Shown: positions 17,788 through 27,747, counted from the stretch's first letter. The stretch: 64,000 nucleotides of DNA from Pycnococcus provasolii (GCA_938743325.2 OW568868.1:868001-932000), one strand, 5' to 3'. The notes: generated from the sequence alone by a model not told the origin. Program-made: numbers and translations.

Positions 17788-19602
17788 TTATTCGTCGCGC
17801 AAGGCGTGGACGAGCATGTCATTTGTAAACGCGTCGTCCGGCCGTACAGCCAGGCATTTGTGGTAGTGCTCGACAGCCGCGTGTAATCGCCCGGCGAGGT
17901 GGTGTGTGAAGCCGATGGCGGCGAATGTGGACGCACACTTGGGTCGCTTCGCCAATGCGACCGTGTACCACTCCAGCGCTTCGTCGTACCTGCGTAGCTT
18001 GCGAAGGCAGTGCGCGAGGTTGCTGATGGTTGGCTCCCATGCAGCGCCAATGTTCAAGCGGCCTGGCGCGCTGTCCCATCCGCCGGCGCCCAGCGGCGTC
18101 GCCGCCGGAGTCGCTGCGGTCCCAGGCGTCGTGCCGTCCCACAGCTGCGCAATGCCTGACGCCAGCCGGCCGGATGCTGGACCACTCTCCGGCGCCGTTC
18201 CAGGTCGCACGCGCATCGGCGGGGGTGGGGGTGTCGCGCCCGCCGCGCCTGGCACGGTGAAGACGTCTTCCGCGGCGCCGCTTGCGATTGCCAGCGCTTG
18301 CTGGAAGTGCTCGGCGGCACCTTCGTAGTCGCCCTGCTTGAAGAGCAGAACGCCGAGCTCGTTCCAGACGAGCGGGTCACGCGCGCAGATCGACTTCGCC
18401 TGATGCAGGAACTGCTCGGCGAGGCTCGGGTGATTCGTGCGGCCGTGCTCCATGCCGAGGTACAGCAGAGGAAGGTGAAGGCCGGGGAAGAGGCGCGCGG
18501 CTGTGCGGTACGCCGCCAGCGCCTGGTCGCTCTCCTCCTGCAGCGCGAATGCATTGCCAAATCCAATCCATGCCGCGGCGCTGTGCGTGTCGATCGCCGT
18601 TGCGCGCGCGAGATGTCGGCGCGCCTGGTCGAAGTGGCCGACGCACGTGTAGTAGCATCCAACGGCGTACCAGCTGAGAGCGCTCTCCGGCTGCGCGTCG
18701 ACGAGCGCGTGCGCTGTCAGGAACAGCTCGTGCTTTTTTCCCAGCTCCACCGCGCACGCCAGCAGAACAGGAAGGGCGCGCGCGTGGTGCGGATGCCGAG
18801 CGACCACCTTCTTCGCCAGCTGGTGCGCGGCAGGAAATTCCATACAGTGGCAGAGCCACTCCGCGCGGCAGGCAACCACGTCGTCGTTCTCGCCTAGATT
18901 CCAGCCATCCGGCCCGGGAGACGAGAGTGCTGTGAGAGCCGACTCCATCTCGCCCACGGGTCGGTGCTTCTTCCCCATGGCGCCGTACAGCAGCGGCAGC
19001 CACGCGTGCTCCGGCGGCACGGCAAGCCGCGCGATGACGCGCTGCTCTTCCTCCGCTGGCAGCATGTGATTCGCGAGAAGCGCGTCGAGCGCCTCGTAGC
19101 AGAACGGATCAGCGTCTAGCGCCGCGCGAAACCAGTAGACGGCACGACCTCTGTTGTCCAGTGCAAAGCATGCGCGTCCGCGCAGCGTGCACGTTGCGCC
19201 CGCGAGCGTGCCTGCTAGCGTGGCGTCCGCCTCCGCCTCCAAGTCCGCGCCCCTGAGCACGCCCAGGCACTCGTTCCACTCGCCGCACTCCGCGTGACAC
19301 CGCGCCGCGAGGTACCTGAATCGCGCATCTGACTCCACGAGCGCCGCGGCGTGCAGGCGCAGCACGGCGAGCGCTCGCCGGTAGTCTCTCGACACGAAGC
19401 ACGCCTGCGCGAGGAGGTACACGTCCGCGGGCGCACCGCCTGAGAGCGTGAGCAGCTTGTCCGCGAAGAAGGACGCCGACGCGTACATGTGCTTGCCGAG
19501 CGCGTCCTGCACTAGCGCGCGCATGCGTGGGAGCGAGACTGCGTGCGCAGGCGTGGGAGGCGACGCGTCCGCTGGTGCGTGCGCAGGCGTGGGAGGCGCC
19601 AT
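17788..19602 (-). CDS. CDC16: Anaphase-promoting complex subunit 6 (CDC16), 604 aa
   Basis: A TPR scaffold subunit of the APC/C ubiquitin ligase, needed for mitotic exit. The protein is built of tandem tetratricopeptide repeats from about residue 30 to the end. Clear repeats include ALSWYAVGCYYTCVGHFDQA, AAWIGFGNAFALQEESDQAL, PLVWNELGVLLFKQGDYEGA and CASTFAAIGFTHHLAGRLHA, with the CDC16-type N-terminal pattern LVQDALGKHMYASASFFADK. A Gly/Pro/Ala-rich insert (about 475-530) interrupts the repeats and is not typical. The frame extends upstream only from a TTG, so ATG 19602 was chosen. It is convergent with SBNO. Confidence 0.9.
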   Translation of the reverse strand: MAPPTPAHAPADASPPTPAHAVSLPRMRALVQDALGKHMYASASFFADKLLTLSGGAPADVYLLAQACFVSRDYRRALAVLRLHAAALVESDARFRYLAARCHAECGEWNECLGVLRGADLEAEADATLAGTLAGATCTLRGRACFALDNRGRAVYWFRAALDADPFCYEALDALLANHMLPAEEEQRVIARLAVPPEHAWLPLLYGAMGKKHRPVGEMESALTALSSPGPDGWNLGENDDVVACRAEWLCHCMEFPAAHQLAKKVVARHPHHARALPVLLACAVELGKKHELFLTAHALVDAQPESALSWYAVGCYYTCVGHFDQARRHLARATAIDTHSAAAWIGFGNAFALQEESDQALAAYRTAARLFPGLHLPLLYLGMEHGRTNHPSLAEQFLHQAKSICARDPLVWNELGVLLFKQGDYEGAAEHFQQALAIASGAAEDVFTVPGAAGATPPPPPMRVRPGTAPESGPASGRLASGIAQLWDGTTPGTAATPAATPLGAGGWDSAPGRLNIGAAWEPTISNLAHCLRKLRRYDEALEWYTVALAKRPKCASTFAAIGFTHHLAGRLHAAVEHYHKCLAVRPDDAFTNDMLVHALRDE

Positions 19603-20388
19603 GCCTACGATAGACGAAACGATCGTTTGGGTTGGGCGGGAGCGCAGTTTGTTTGAACTTTCCGCCTTCGCCTTCCCCTTCCCGGGAACGGAAGGGACAT
19701 GTGGGAAGGGAACGAAACCCCCAAACAAACTCTATCCAGGTTTACCCAAACAAACAGGTCAAACAAACTCTAAAAGGGCGAACAAAACCCCAAGCGCAAT
19801 CGCAAGCGCATACAACGAGGATGGCGTACCGTAAACCTTTAACTTAACTGTATTTGTATTTGCATTTATGGCTTTTATGCCGTATGTACTGTATTTACGC
19901 GTAAAGTAAGTACTCTACCGTACAGATACATACGTTTAGTTAAAATATATGCCCTTGCTACGATATATATATATAGTTCTAGAGAGAGAGAGAGATAGAG
20001 TGTGTGTGTGTGTGTGTGTGACTTACTTAGGTGACGAGAGGCAGTATGTACTGTAGTAAGATAGTCCTTGGTACTACATAGTACTAGTTAGTCGTCAACG
20101 GGAGGAGGCGCTGCGAACGGCGAGCCAAAACTGTTCTGCAGTTCAACCAGGTAGTTCCAAATCTAAATAAAGCATGGTTTCATTACATTAAGATAAGTTA
20201 TCAACATCTTGTATATTCATTCATTCGTCCGTAAAGGAAAGCAATCACCCGTCGTTCATTCCCGGCGGTGCAGCAGGCACGGCAGCAACACAATAGCGCG
20301 TCGAAGTAGGCGTCAGGGGGGGGGGCAAAAAGCCTATCGTCGCAAAGCCCACACCTCGTCCCAAGGCTCGTTCGTGTCTCCTCTCACC
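19603..20388. other. Intergenic region with microsatellites
   Basis: This is the upstream region of CDC16/APC6 and the 3' side of the ARM-like gene. It contains TTCCCGGGAA, a perfect 10-bp palindrome at 19679-19688, then an AT-rich stretch with several GTAC words. No gene was recognised. Confidence 0.5.
19963..20020. repeat. Compound AT / AG / TG microsatellite
   Basis: A dinucleotide run of AT (19963-19975) is followed by AG (from 19981) and ten TG units (20001-20020). Confidence 0.9.
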
Positions 20389-22374
20389 TCAGGCGGCCTG
20401 GGCTCGAAGAGGCGCCGGAAGGTTCCACACGACAGACACGATTCGCTCGCTCGCCTCCATGGACAGCTGCACGTCGTGAAGGCGTGTTACCGGTGAGCGT
20501 TCAGGCATATCGACCGCGGCTGGCGCGGCGTCGGCAGCGCGCTGAAACCCTGCATACGCAACCTGTCGCATGACAGGGCCACCCTCGCCCGCGTTAGCCA
20601 AGGCGTCCGCGAGCCCGAGACGACGGTGTTCCGTAATCATCACGTGGCGCATCATGATTGCGCGACCCTGGGCCGTGGCGGTTTCGGTGAGAGCCTGCCT
20701 CAAAAGATCCAGCGGGAAGCGGCTCGAGACAATCTCCTGCAGGGGATTGCGCACCTCGCGAAGCACGTTGTGCAAAGAGCGGTGAGAAGCCATCGCCTCG
20801 ACCGCCTCAAGCACGATGCACAGCCCATCTCCGTGAGACTGGCGCGTGAGCATCTTAGACACGCGTGTGAGGAAATGGGGAGTCCTGCCCAGCGAGCGCG
20901 CGGTGGCTGCATTCTTGCCGTCAATGCAAGCAAGTGCACAGGCAATGGCTGCCGTCGGATCCGTCGTGGACACGGGAAGCCTTTGGCACAGGACACCAAG
21001 CGCAGTTTCCCTGTTCGCGAGGCGATCCGCGTCGCGCTCCAGCCAAGTGCGCAGCACGTCAGCCGCTCCTGCGCGCAGAAATGAGGCACAGCGGTCTGCG
21101 CTGCGCGACGCAAGGTTCTGGATCGCACCCGCAGAGATTGCCATGTCGCTGAGCTCGGCGGACGCAGGCACCTTGCCCTCTTCGAGGAAGCAGCTGCATG
21201 ACTGGCGAAAGAAGGTCACGAGCGGAACCACGGCGTCGGCAAGCAGCTCACGACGCGCCTCGCTGCCGTAGCTGAGGTTGACGAACACTGACAGCACATT
21301 CTTGCGCGTCACCTCGGAGTGCTCGTAGACGGAGGAGGCGAAGGAGGAGGAGGTGGTGGAGGAGTCGTGCAGAGAGGAGGAGGAGGAGGAAGAGGACGGC
21401 GAGGCACTGCCGGCGCTGGCTTCCGCGGCTTTGCCGTCTTCGATCGTCATGTCGCAAAGCCACTTGAGCAGTTTTGACACGGCGGGTGCGCTCGGGCACT
21501 CAGCGTCAGTCGCTTCGCGGTCGAGCACCCACACACCACCTGCAAACGAAGCACTGGAAGAGCACGATCCTCCCGTGCGCATCCACTGCTCCTTGCGGAA
21601 CTGCGCCATCTGCCGGCTCAGACTGCGCAGCACGTCCGTGCATGCGCCGAAGAGGGGCTTGTGCGCGCATGCCACGACGACGGCAGAATTGAAGGCTGGC
21701 CCCCACGCCTCCGCACGGTCTGCAAATTGCACGTACATCTTCTCGGGCCGAAAAGGCGCGTTGTTCTCGTTTGACGCCTCCTTTTCGAGCGCCTCGCGTA
21801 TCTGCGTCTCGGCCCGTGCGCCGTGCAGCAGCGAAAGCGCCCGCTCGAAGTTCAGCGTTCCCAGCTTGAGCAGCGCCTTGTAGCGAGTCTTAAGGCGGTC
21901 GTCATGCAAGGCTCGTGTGAGCAGTTCATCTGGGCTGAAAATGGAGTGAGCGGGACTTGCCGCGCAAGCGAGCGCGGCAAGCGACGGCATCGCGAAAGTC
22001 GCCCTCTGGCTCCATATCACCTGCAGCGAAGGGTGCAGCAGGGCTTGCATGGTGTCGTTGCGCGTATCGCTGCGCAGGCGCCTTCGTTGTTTCAGCTGGC
22101 TCTTCTGCTGAACTTTCCTCGTGCGCGCGATGGCCGGCTTGACGCGCAGGCCAGCAGGCGTCTTCGGCGGCTGTGCCGAGGCCTGCGCTGCCGTCATTCC
22201 GACCTCGGCCGCGGCCGCAGCGGAGGTGGTAGCTGCTGCGGCATTCTGCTCGCGAGAGGGTGCCGCGCTATCGTTTCCGCTCAGTTTGGCGCGCACATTG
22301 CCCTTTCGCGGCGTGCGCCGTCCACCGCGCGAGTCATCTTTGCTTGACTCCTTGCCGCGCACCGACGAGACCAT
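20389..22374 (-). CDS. Unknown protein with ARM/HEAT-like helical region, 661 aa
   Basis: I cannot name this family. The first 110 residues are basic and Ala/Ser/Arg-rich, like a disordered nuclear tail. The rest is predicted helical with repeated patterns such as VLSVFVNLSYGSEARRELLA, AISAGAIQNLASRSADRC and REVRNPLQEIVSSRFPLDLL, which resemble degenerate armadillo-type repeats; an importin-alpha-like N terminus rich in Arg/Gln (about 100-120) is suggestive only. An internal poly-Ser run (about 325-345) is a low-complexity insert. The frame extends 15 codons upstream from a GTG; ATG 22374 is preferred and is preceded by a GA-rich leader. It lies on the same strand as ALG3. Confidence 0.75.
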   Translation of the reverse strand: MVSSVRGKESSKDDSRGGRRTPRKGNVRAKLSGNDSAAPSREQNAAAATTSAAAAAEVGMTAAQASAQPPKTPAGLRVKPAIARTRKVQQKSQLKQRRRLRSDTRNDTMQALLHPSLQVIWSQRATFAMPSLAALACAASPAHSIFSPDELLTRALHDDRLKTRYKALLKLGTLNFERALSLLHGARAETQIREALEKEASNENNAPFRPEKMYVQFADRAEAWGPAFNSAVVVACAHKPLFGACTDVLRSLSRQMAQFRKEQWMRTGGSCSSSASFAGGVWVLDREATDAECPSAPAVSKLLKWLCDMTIEDGKAAEASAGSASPSSSSSSSSLHDSSTTSSSFASSVYEHSEVTRKNVLSVFVNLSYGSEARRELLADAVVPLVTFFRQSCSCFLEEGKVPASAELSDMAISAGAIQNLASRSADRCASFLRAGAADVLRTWLERDADRLANRETALGVLCQRLPVSTTDPTAAIACALACIDGKNAATARSLGRTPHFLTRVSKMLTRQSHGDGLCIVLEAVEAMASHRSLHNVLREVRNPLQEIVSSRFPLDLLRQALTETATAQGRAIMMRHVMITEHRRLGLADALANAGEGGPVMRQVAYAGFQRAADAAPAAVDMPERSPVTRLHDVQLSMEASERIVSVVWNLPAPLRAQAA

Positions 22375-23071
22375 GGCCAAAGAAAAGAGAGAGAGAGAAG
22401 AGAGAAGAGAGAGGAGCACTGCTGCGTAGAGCTAGCTGTGCTGCCTGCCGCACAGGTACCTGATGGGGAGGTTGCGAAGAATGAAGAAGGGCAAGATGGG
22501 CAGGGGGGAGGGGGGGGCACCGAGGACCTGTTGTCCCGAGGCTCCGGAGAGCTCTGCCTCTGCTCTGCGCAGGTACTTACCGGACCTCTCCCAGGAGCAC
22601 AGGGCCACAGGCAGACAGGGGAGAAGAAGAGGGGAGAGGGGAGGGAGCACAGGCCGGTCCTTCACCTTCCTACTGTAATTCCCTCGCTTGCCTGGAGGAA
22701 CGCGAAGAGGCACCCGTGCTCGTGAGGCTCTGAGAGGATCCCGGGGAATCTATCGAAGCGTCACACACAATAGTTCGTTAACCCTTTTGAGACCTTGAAT
22801 CGGTCTCTCGCAAATCCACCTCTCTCATCATCCGTCTCCAGTCTCTCTGATCTCCGTTCCCTCTCTTATGTGATGAGTGTGGTCACGTGATGCCATGACG
22901 ACGACCGAGGACGCCGACAGGCTGGCTGAAGCTTTTAGACTGACGGAATACGGCCGTGCTATCCCTTCCATCAGTGGCCGTACACCCTCGCCCCTTACGT
23001 AGAAACAAATAGTCTTATCATATATTATTGTTTCAATCAAATAACATATACAAATCAAAGATGTGTTTACA
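22375..23071. other. Intergenic region between two minus-strand genes
   Basis: About 700 bp with a GA-rich leader tract (22380-22420), a poly-G tract (near 22505-22517) and a CCCGGGGAA motif (22740-22748). I see no gene or RNA. The 3' end of ALG3 lies at the right edge. Confidence 0.5.
23067..23071 (-). terminator. TGTAA polyadenylation signal, ALG3 gene
   Basis: TGTAA on the minus strand directly follows the stop codon at 23072-23074. Confidence 0.35.
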
Positions 23072-24481
23072 TCACGAAGTCTTCTTCGATGCCAGACGCG
23101 CAGACTTTCTCGTCGCAGACTCGTCTCTGTCTATGCGTGCTTCGCGCCCTGATCCAACGTGCGCTGCCGCCAAACCAAGCAACAGCGTGCCGTGCAGCAC
23201 ATTCAGGAGAACGGAGGATGTCGCATTGGACGGATACACGTTCCAAATCACCTCAATCGCCAGCCACATAGCGAAACGCGCGGCGTGTGACACGAGCGGA
23301 AGCGTCTCGCGTCGAAGCGGGTTGGATGTCTCCCATGGGAACAGTCGGGCTGTGTACAGCAGGTGCGGCAGAGAGAAGGCATACCAGGAGTAAAATTGGT
23401 AGTGCAGAGAGCGCGCGAAGCACACGCCCACGAAGTTCGCAACGAGCAACGCCGTTGTTGCGTGTGCTGCGTGGTTCTCCCTCTTAGGAGCAAGCGATGC
23501 ATTGCCCTTGCCGCCGAGAAGGCGTCCAAAGCCCTGCTCACGGAGCAGCCTCACGAGGCCGCCAGGCTGCGTGCACCATCGGCGGTGACCAAACCAAAGC
23601 AGTACAACCAAGTGAACGGCGAGTAGGCTGAGCGCGAATCTCTTGGACACGAAAATTTCCTCGGGAACGAACTTGAAATTGACTGTCCACACATGCAGGA
23701 ACACGCGCCCAAACTCGAACGCCTTGCGCAGGTAACTTGCAGGATACGTGCTGAGAAACTCGTATCCCACCGCGAGCTGTACAGTTAGAACCGCCGCCGC
23801 ACCAGCGAGCGCGTTCCAGACGCCTTTGGGGTGCTGCAGCCATAGCACCGCAGCAGCGGGCGCCATGAGGAGCACATTCATCTTCACGCTGACGCCAAGG
23901 CTGAGCAGCGCGCCGACGCCGACGTCCCTTGCAACGGTGGACGACGTTCGTGTTTGCGCGAGCACGATGGCGAGCAGAGCGGGCAGCATGGCGACGCCGT
24001 CGTTGAAGAGCCGTAGCACGAAGATGGAGTGAAGGCGTTTGGATAGGCACAGCATGGCAAGCGCGACGGGCGGCGCGACGCCCGCACGCACGGTGATTGC
24101 CGCCGCTAAGGCGACGTACAAGATGTAGAACGCGGCGAAGACGGGCTGCGCATTCGCGACGACGCCTCCTCCGGTGATGCGCTGTAGCGTCGCATATACG
24201 TACACGAATCCCGCGGGGTACACGAGCGGTCCCGTGTCTCCTTTCATGTTCACGTAGTCGCGTTCGCCGTCGAGGTAGGCACCGACTTCTTGCATGTAGG
24301 CCTTCCAGTCGATTTCCGTGTACGGCACCTTGGCGATGACGAGTGCTGTTAGGAGTGCGTCCATGACGAGTAGGCCGACGACGACGAGGAGGGGGAATGC
24401 GTTGCTACCGCCACGCATCGTGGCGCAAGGCGCCGTGGATCGCGCGTACACGGCGGTGAGGAGAGAGAGGAGCGGCGCCAT
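23072..24481 (-). CDS. ALG3: ALG3 alpha-1,3-mannosyltransferase, 469 aa
   Basis: An ER multi-membrane enzyme that transfers mannose from dolichyl-phosphate-mannose to Man5GlcNAc2-PP-dolichol, the first lumenal step of N-glycan precursor assembly. Diagnostic segments are YTEIDWKAYMQEVGAYLDGE and GDTGPLVYPAGFVYVYA, followed by about ten hydrophobic spans and HYQFYSWYAFSLPHLL near the C terminus. Length agrees with the family (about 440-460). The frame stays open to an earlier ATG at 24595, which would add a Ser/Pro-rich leader beginning MNPNPN. That segment is the translated TTAGGG array of the shared promoter, so the ATG at 24481, directly before the first membrane span, is preferred. It is head-to-head with the aldo-keto reductase gene. 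Confidence 0.93.
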   Translation of the reverse strand: MAPLLSLLTAVYARSTAPCATMRGGSNAFPLLVVVGLLVMDALLTALVIAKVPYTEIDWKAYMQEVGAYLDGERDYVNMKGDTGPLVYPAGFVYVYATLQRITGGGVVANAQPVFAAFYILYVALAAAITVRAGVAPPVALAMLCLSKRLHSIFVLRLFNDGVAMLPALLAIVLAQTRTSSTVARDVGVGALLSLGVSVKMNVLLMAPAAAVLWLQHPKGVWNALAGAAAVLTVQLAVGYEFLSTYPASYLRKAFEFGRVFLHVWTVNFKFVPEEIFVSKRFALSLLAVHLVVLLWFGHRRWCTQPGGLVRLLREQGFGRLLGGKGNASLAPKRENHAAHATTALLVANFVGVCFARSLHYQFYSWYAFSLPHLLYTARLFPWETSNPLRRETLPLVSHAARFAMWLAIEVIWNVYPSNATSSVLLNVLHGTLLLGLAAAHVGSGREARIDRDESATRKSARLASKKTS

Positions 24482-24576
24482 GGGTCTCGGTCGGAGTCTG
24501 CGAGTGCAGCTGGACGGCGAGGGCGAGGGCGAGGAGGAGGAGGAGGAGAGGGGAGAGGAGAGGTCAGAGGGGGGGC

Positions 24577-24592
24577 GGTTAGGGTTAGGGTT
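24577..24592 (+). promoter_or_regulatory. Telomere-type TTAGGG repeats in a divergent promoter
   Basis: Two TTAGGG units with flanking bases lie between the ALG3 and aldo-keto reductase genes. Confidence 0.7.
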
Positions 24593-24648
24593 CATGGGAA
24601 AGTTTACTTCACCCCCCCTTGTCACATGCCCGCCTGCTCAGCTCCGTC

Positions 24649-25995
24649 ATGGTGGTGCCTCGCCTCCTCCTCCTGCTAGCCGTCTACGTGCTCATACTCC
24701 TCTACGCGCTCACGCACGTAGGAGTGCGCGACCCCTTCACGTTCGCGGGGGACGAGCATGCAGGTAGTCTCGACGCTCTGCCAGGGGGGAAATCACATAC
24801 TGATAGCACAGACGTTAGCACCACCACCACCACCACCACCACCATCAAAATGGCCGCCGCCTCAAGTGGCGACGCTGGTGAGAGAACACATCAGCCTGAT
24901 GATGCCGACGACGATTGCAAAGACAATGCGGGGGCACGTGCGTGCAAAGAGTGGGCGACGAACGACGAGTGCGAGAGAAATCCATCCTTCATGCTCGAGT
25001 CGTGCACGAAATCGTGCGGTGCTTGCGTGCCTGCCACGGTACGTGGTGGTGCCGCGACGCGGCTACGTATCACCAGCGACACCCAGCTCGGAGAGCCGGC
25101 AGTCACACTCGCCAAGCCTCCGACGGATGCGGCGCCGATCAATGCGCTCACTTCTATGCCGCTCATGGGGTTTGGCACCGCGGCGCTCGGCGAGTACACA
25201 GCCAAGGCGGTGGAGGAGGCTTACCGCGCGGGATACCGACACTTTGACAGCGCGCAGGCACGCGAGTGGTACCGCGAAGACCTCGTAGAACAAGGCTTGG
25301 CATCCGCGGGCGCTATGGAGAATCGCGCGGCGCTGTGGCTCACGAGCAAGCTTCATCCACGCCATCATGGATACGAGACGACGCGTGCGCAGGTGGCAAC
25401 CAGCCTGCGCGAGCTCAACACCGACTATCTCGACCTCTTCCTACTTCACTACCCGTGGTGTTTCGTCGGGTTGCCTGGATGCCCCTCCGTCGATGACAAT
25501 CCCGACGTGTACTCGGCTGACGCATACTTAGGCAGCTGGCGCGCCCTCGAGGAATTCGTGCTCGAGGGAAAGATACGCTACATCGGCGTGAGCAACGTCG
25601 ATACCGTACAGCTGCGTCACATATTCAGCGACACGGTGTCGCCGCGCGTCAAGCCTAGTGTCGTGCAGGGCCACGACGATCCACTCCGTCCGAATCGCGA
25701 GTTGCGCAAGCTGTGCCGCTCGCTTGGCGTGCACTTTGTTGCATACAGCAGTCTCGGAACGCAGCATGGCGCTGGCGGCAAGAATCCGGTGCTGACGCAC
25801 CCGGAGCTCAAGTCGCTCGCGGTTTCGCGTGGCGTGTCGGTTCCGCAGGTTGTGCTGTCTTGGCAAATGTGGCACAGCCACATCGGAGTCATCCCGCGGA
25901 GTACGTCAAGAGAGCACATGATGGACAACCGACGTGCACTTGACCTGCGTTTGTCGGAGGCGGAGGCGACCGTTGTTGAAAGCATCGCTATGTAA
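24649..25995 (+). CDS. ShKT domain/aldo-keto reductase fusion, 448 aa, membrane-anchored
   Basis: The start is a hydrophobic signal-anchor (about residues 3-22), then a Thr-rich linker, then a six-Cys ShKT module (about 82-118: CKDNAGARACKEW ... CERNPSF ... CTKSCGAC). The rest is an aldo-keto reductase (NAD(P)H-dependent carbonyl reduction) with PLMGFGTA, GYRHFDSA, catalytic Lys in LTSKLHP and His in LLHYPW, plus GKIRYIGVSNV and VIPRSTS. The catalytic Tyr normally five residues after the Asp is not in place; the likely substitute is in REWYRED, three residues later. The predicted topology puts the enzyme in the secretory lumen or outside the cell, unusual for this fold. TTG codons extend the frame upstream but ATG 24649 is preferred. 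Confidence 0.88.
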   Translation: MVVPRLLLLLAVYVLILLYALTHVGVRDPFTFAGDEHAGSLDALPGGKSHTDSTDVSTTTTTTTTIKMAAASSGDAGERTHQPDDADDDCKDNAGARACKEWATNDECERNPSFMLESCTKSCGACVPATVRGGAATRLRITSDTQLGEPAVTLAKPPTDAAPINALTSMPLMGFGTAALGEYTAKAVEEAYRAGYRHFDSAQAREWYREDLVEQGLASAGAMENRAALWLTSKLHPRHHGYETTRAQVATSLRELNTDYLDLFLLHYPWCFVGLPGCPSVDDNPDVYSADAYLGSWRALEEFVLEGKIRYIGVSNVDTVQLRHIFSDTVSPRVKPSVVQGHDDPLRPNRELRKLCRSLGVHFVAYSSLGTQHGAGGKNPVLTHPELKSLAVSRGVSVPQVVLSWQMWHSHIGVIPRSTSREHMMDNRRALDLRLSEAEATVVESIAM

Positions 25996-26040
25996 GTTTA
26001 CACATTTTATATTCTTTTCTCCCACCATATTTTAAAGCAG

Positions 26041-27339
26041 TTAGCGTATCTTCAAGGATGTGGAAGCACGCCTAATCATATCCCGAATGAGCTGCGCGGA
26101 GTCTCCACCAATGCCATATCCGTCGAGTACAGAGTCAATCGCGTTGACGTCTTGCTCCTTAATTTTGGTGTCAATGGTGTCCATGGCCATTTGGATCGCG
26201 ATTCCCGTGTCGTCGGGAGGAAATGCCTCGAGCGTTTTCGCGAGCGACGAGAGCTCCGTTGCCGCTGCCGCATCGTCCTTGCGTCGCGTCGCACTTACGG
26301 CTGCGACAATGGCGTTGCGCGCGCGGTTCGCGCACGTATTCGCGACGACGCGGTTCGCCTGCGCGGGAGCGATTCCAAGCGAGAGCGCAAGGCCAGAAAC
26401 GAATGCCCTCTCTCCCGCGGCAAGCAGCTCGACGTTGCTCGACTTGCCGGGTGCAATTGCATCCTCCACCGCCCGCTTGAGCAGCGAGTCACGCACGGAG
26501 TCCGTCTTCACGCGAACAGCGACGCCTTTCGTCGCGGTGGCTCGGTACAGGTTCGCGATGTCCTCCGTCGTCGCCTGCTTTCCGCTGACTCGCTTGTTCT
26601 GTATTGCGGCGAGAATAGCCTGCGCCTCGACGAAGTTGCTTGCCGTTGGCGGCGTCTCCGGCGGCGTCGGCGGCGTCCACCAGCTCGGCGGAATGCTTTC
26701 CCTCTCCTTGGCCGCGGCCCTTTTCGCCTCCGCCTCCTTGCGCTCACGCGCACGCTTTTCCTTTTCGTTGATGGAGGGAAGCGGTTCGTCAGGAACGAAC
26801 GCCATCTTTCCGCCGAGCGTTCGGTCGCGAATCCACCTTCCCTTTCTCCCTTTGTAGAAGTTTGACTTGTAGTTCGGTTTGTTGTTGTCTCCGCCCCCTC
26901 GCATGAGCGCGACGACGAGCACACCCGCGACCGCGAATAGCACGGTGGACCACGTCTGTCTCGAGAGTGCCGGCATAGCCCACATGCTCGCCGCTTGCAT
27001 GGCTGGCGCGTTGGGCGCATCGTACGGCCTCGCCGCTGACGACGCGCGTATTTTCTCTCTTTTTGCGAGTTCTTTTTTCTCCTTTTGCATATTTTTTTGG
27101 TTTTTCTTTTCCTGCATTTCTCTTCGCGACTGTCCCTTATTATTTTTGTCCCCCTTCTTATTATCGTTCGCACTATCACCCGAACCCGTGTCCGAGGAGA
27201 ACCAAGATGCACGCAACACGAGAAAACGACGACGAGAAGACGATGAAGCCCCATGGCACTTTCTGAACCTACTACGGCAAAACAACACCCTTTGAGCCTG
27301 AGCCGCCTTTGCGTGAACGTGAACGTGCGCCGCCGCCAT
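26041..27339 (-). CDS. Predicted plastid membrane protein, 432 aa
   Basis: The N terminus (about 60 residues, rich in Ser, Arg and Ala, few acids) fits a chloroplast transit peptide. A Lys-rich charged segment follows (about 70-115), then one hydrophobic span (about 148-168, STVLFAVAGVLVVALM). After it come a basic linker, WWTPPTPPETPP, and a helical C-terminal domain (about 270-432) rich in Ala with patterns such as EAQAILAAIQNKRVSGK and FVSGLALSLGIAPAQANRVV. The WWxP start followed by an xxAIxxxRxSGK helix resembles an uncharacterised plastid protein family of land plants, recalled by pattern only. The frame extends upstream from a TTG; ATG 27339 was chosen. It is convergent with the aldo-keto reductase gene and divergent from PSB33. 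Confidence 0.75.
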   Translation of the reverse strand: MAAAHVHVHAKAAQAQRVLFCRSRFRKCHGASSSSRRRFLVLRASWFSSDTGSGDSANDNKKGDKNNKGQSRREMQEKKNQKNMQKEKKELAKREKIRASSAARPYDAPNAPAMQAASMWAMPALSRQTWSTVLFAVAGVLVVALMRGGGDNNKPNYKSNFYKGRKGRWIRDRTLGGKMAFVPDEPLPSINEKEKRARERKEAEAKRAAAKERESIPPSWWTPPTPPETPPTASNFVEAQAILAAIQNKRVSGKQATTEDIANLYRATATKGVAVRVKTDSVRDSLLKRAVEDAIAPGKSSNVELLAAGERAFVSGLALSLGIAPAQANRVVANTCANRARNAIVAAVSATRRKDDAAAATELSSLAKTLEAFPPDDTGIAIQMAMDTIDTKIKEQDVNAIDSVLDGYGIGGDSAQLIRDMIRRASTSLKIR

Positions 27340-27747
27340 GACAGCAAATATGTACCACGGGAAGGAAAGGAAGGAAAGGACCACCACACCTGTTTGGGAA
27401 AAAGATAAGAAGAGGAAACCCAGTGTAATGTCATGGTGCAAGTGTGTATCCCCCCAAACGGGAAAATAAGGGAGGGGGAGGGCTTCCTCCCCTGATCTTC
27501 TTCAAGGGACCGGTATCCCCAAAAAATCCTCCACAGCGAGCTGCCCTGCTGCTGAGGGGGATTGATTTGTTCCTGTTCTCTGTGCCACTCGTCCGGCATC
27601 CCCTTTCCTTTCCTTTCCCCCGATTGGCACCCCCCTTCCGCTCCCCCTCCCCTGTCCCAGTCCCTCCGGCCCCACGCCCAATCACGAGGCTCTCTTCCAC
27701 CACTCGCTCGCGTCATTTCCACGGGACTCGCTGCACTGGGAAGAACA
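27340..27747. other. Divergent promoter region of two plastid-protein genes
   Basis: A region of 408 bp rich in poly-C and poly-G tracts lies between a plastid membrane protein and PSB33. No specific motif was recognised with confidence. Confidence 0.4.

Noticed and set aside
24880-25010. A toxin gene from the ShK-like six-Cys module
   Set aside because: The module is a small accessory domain inside a reductase fusion; ShKT domains occur widely on non-toxic algal enzymes.
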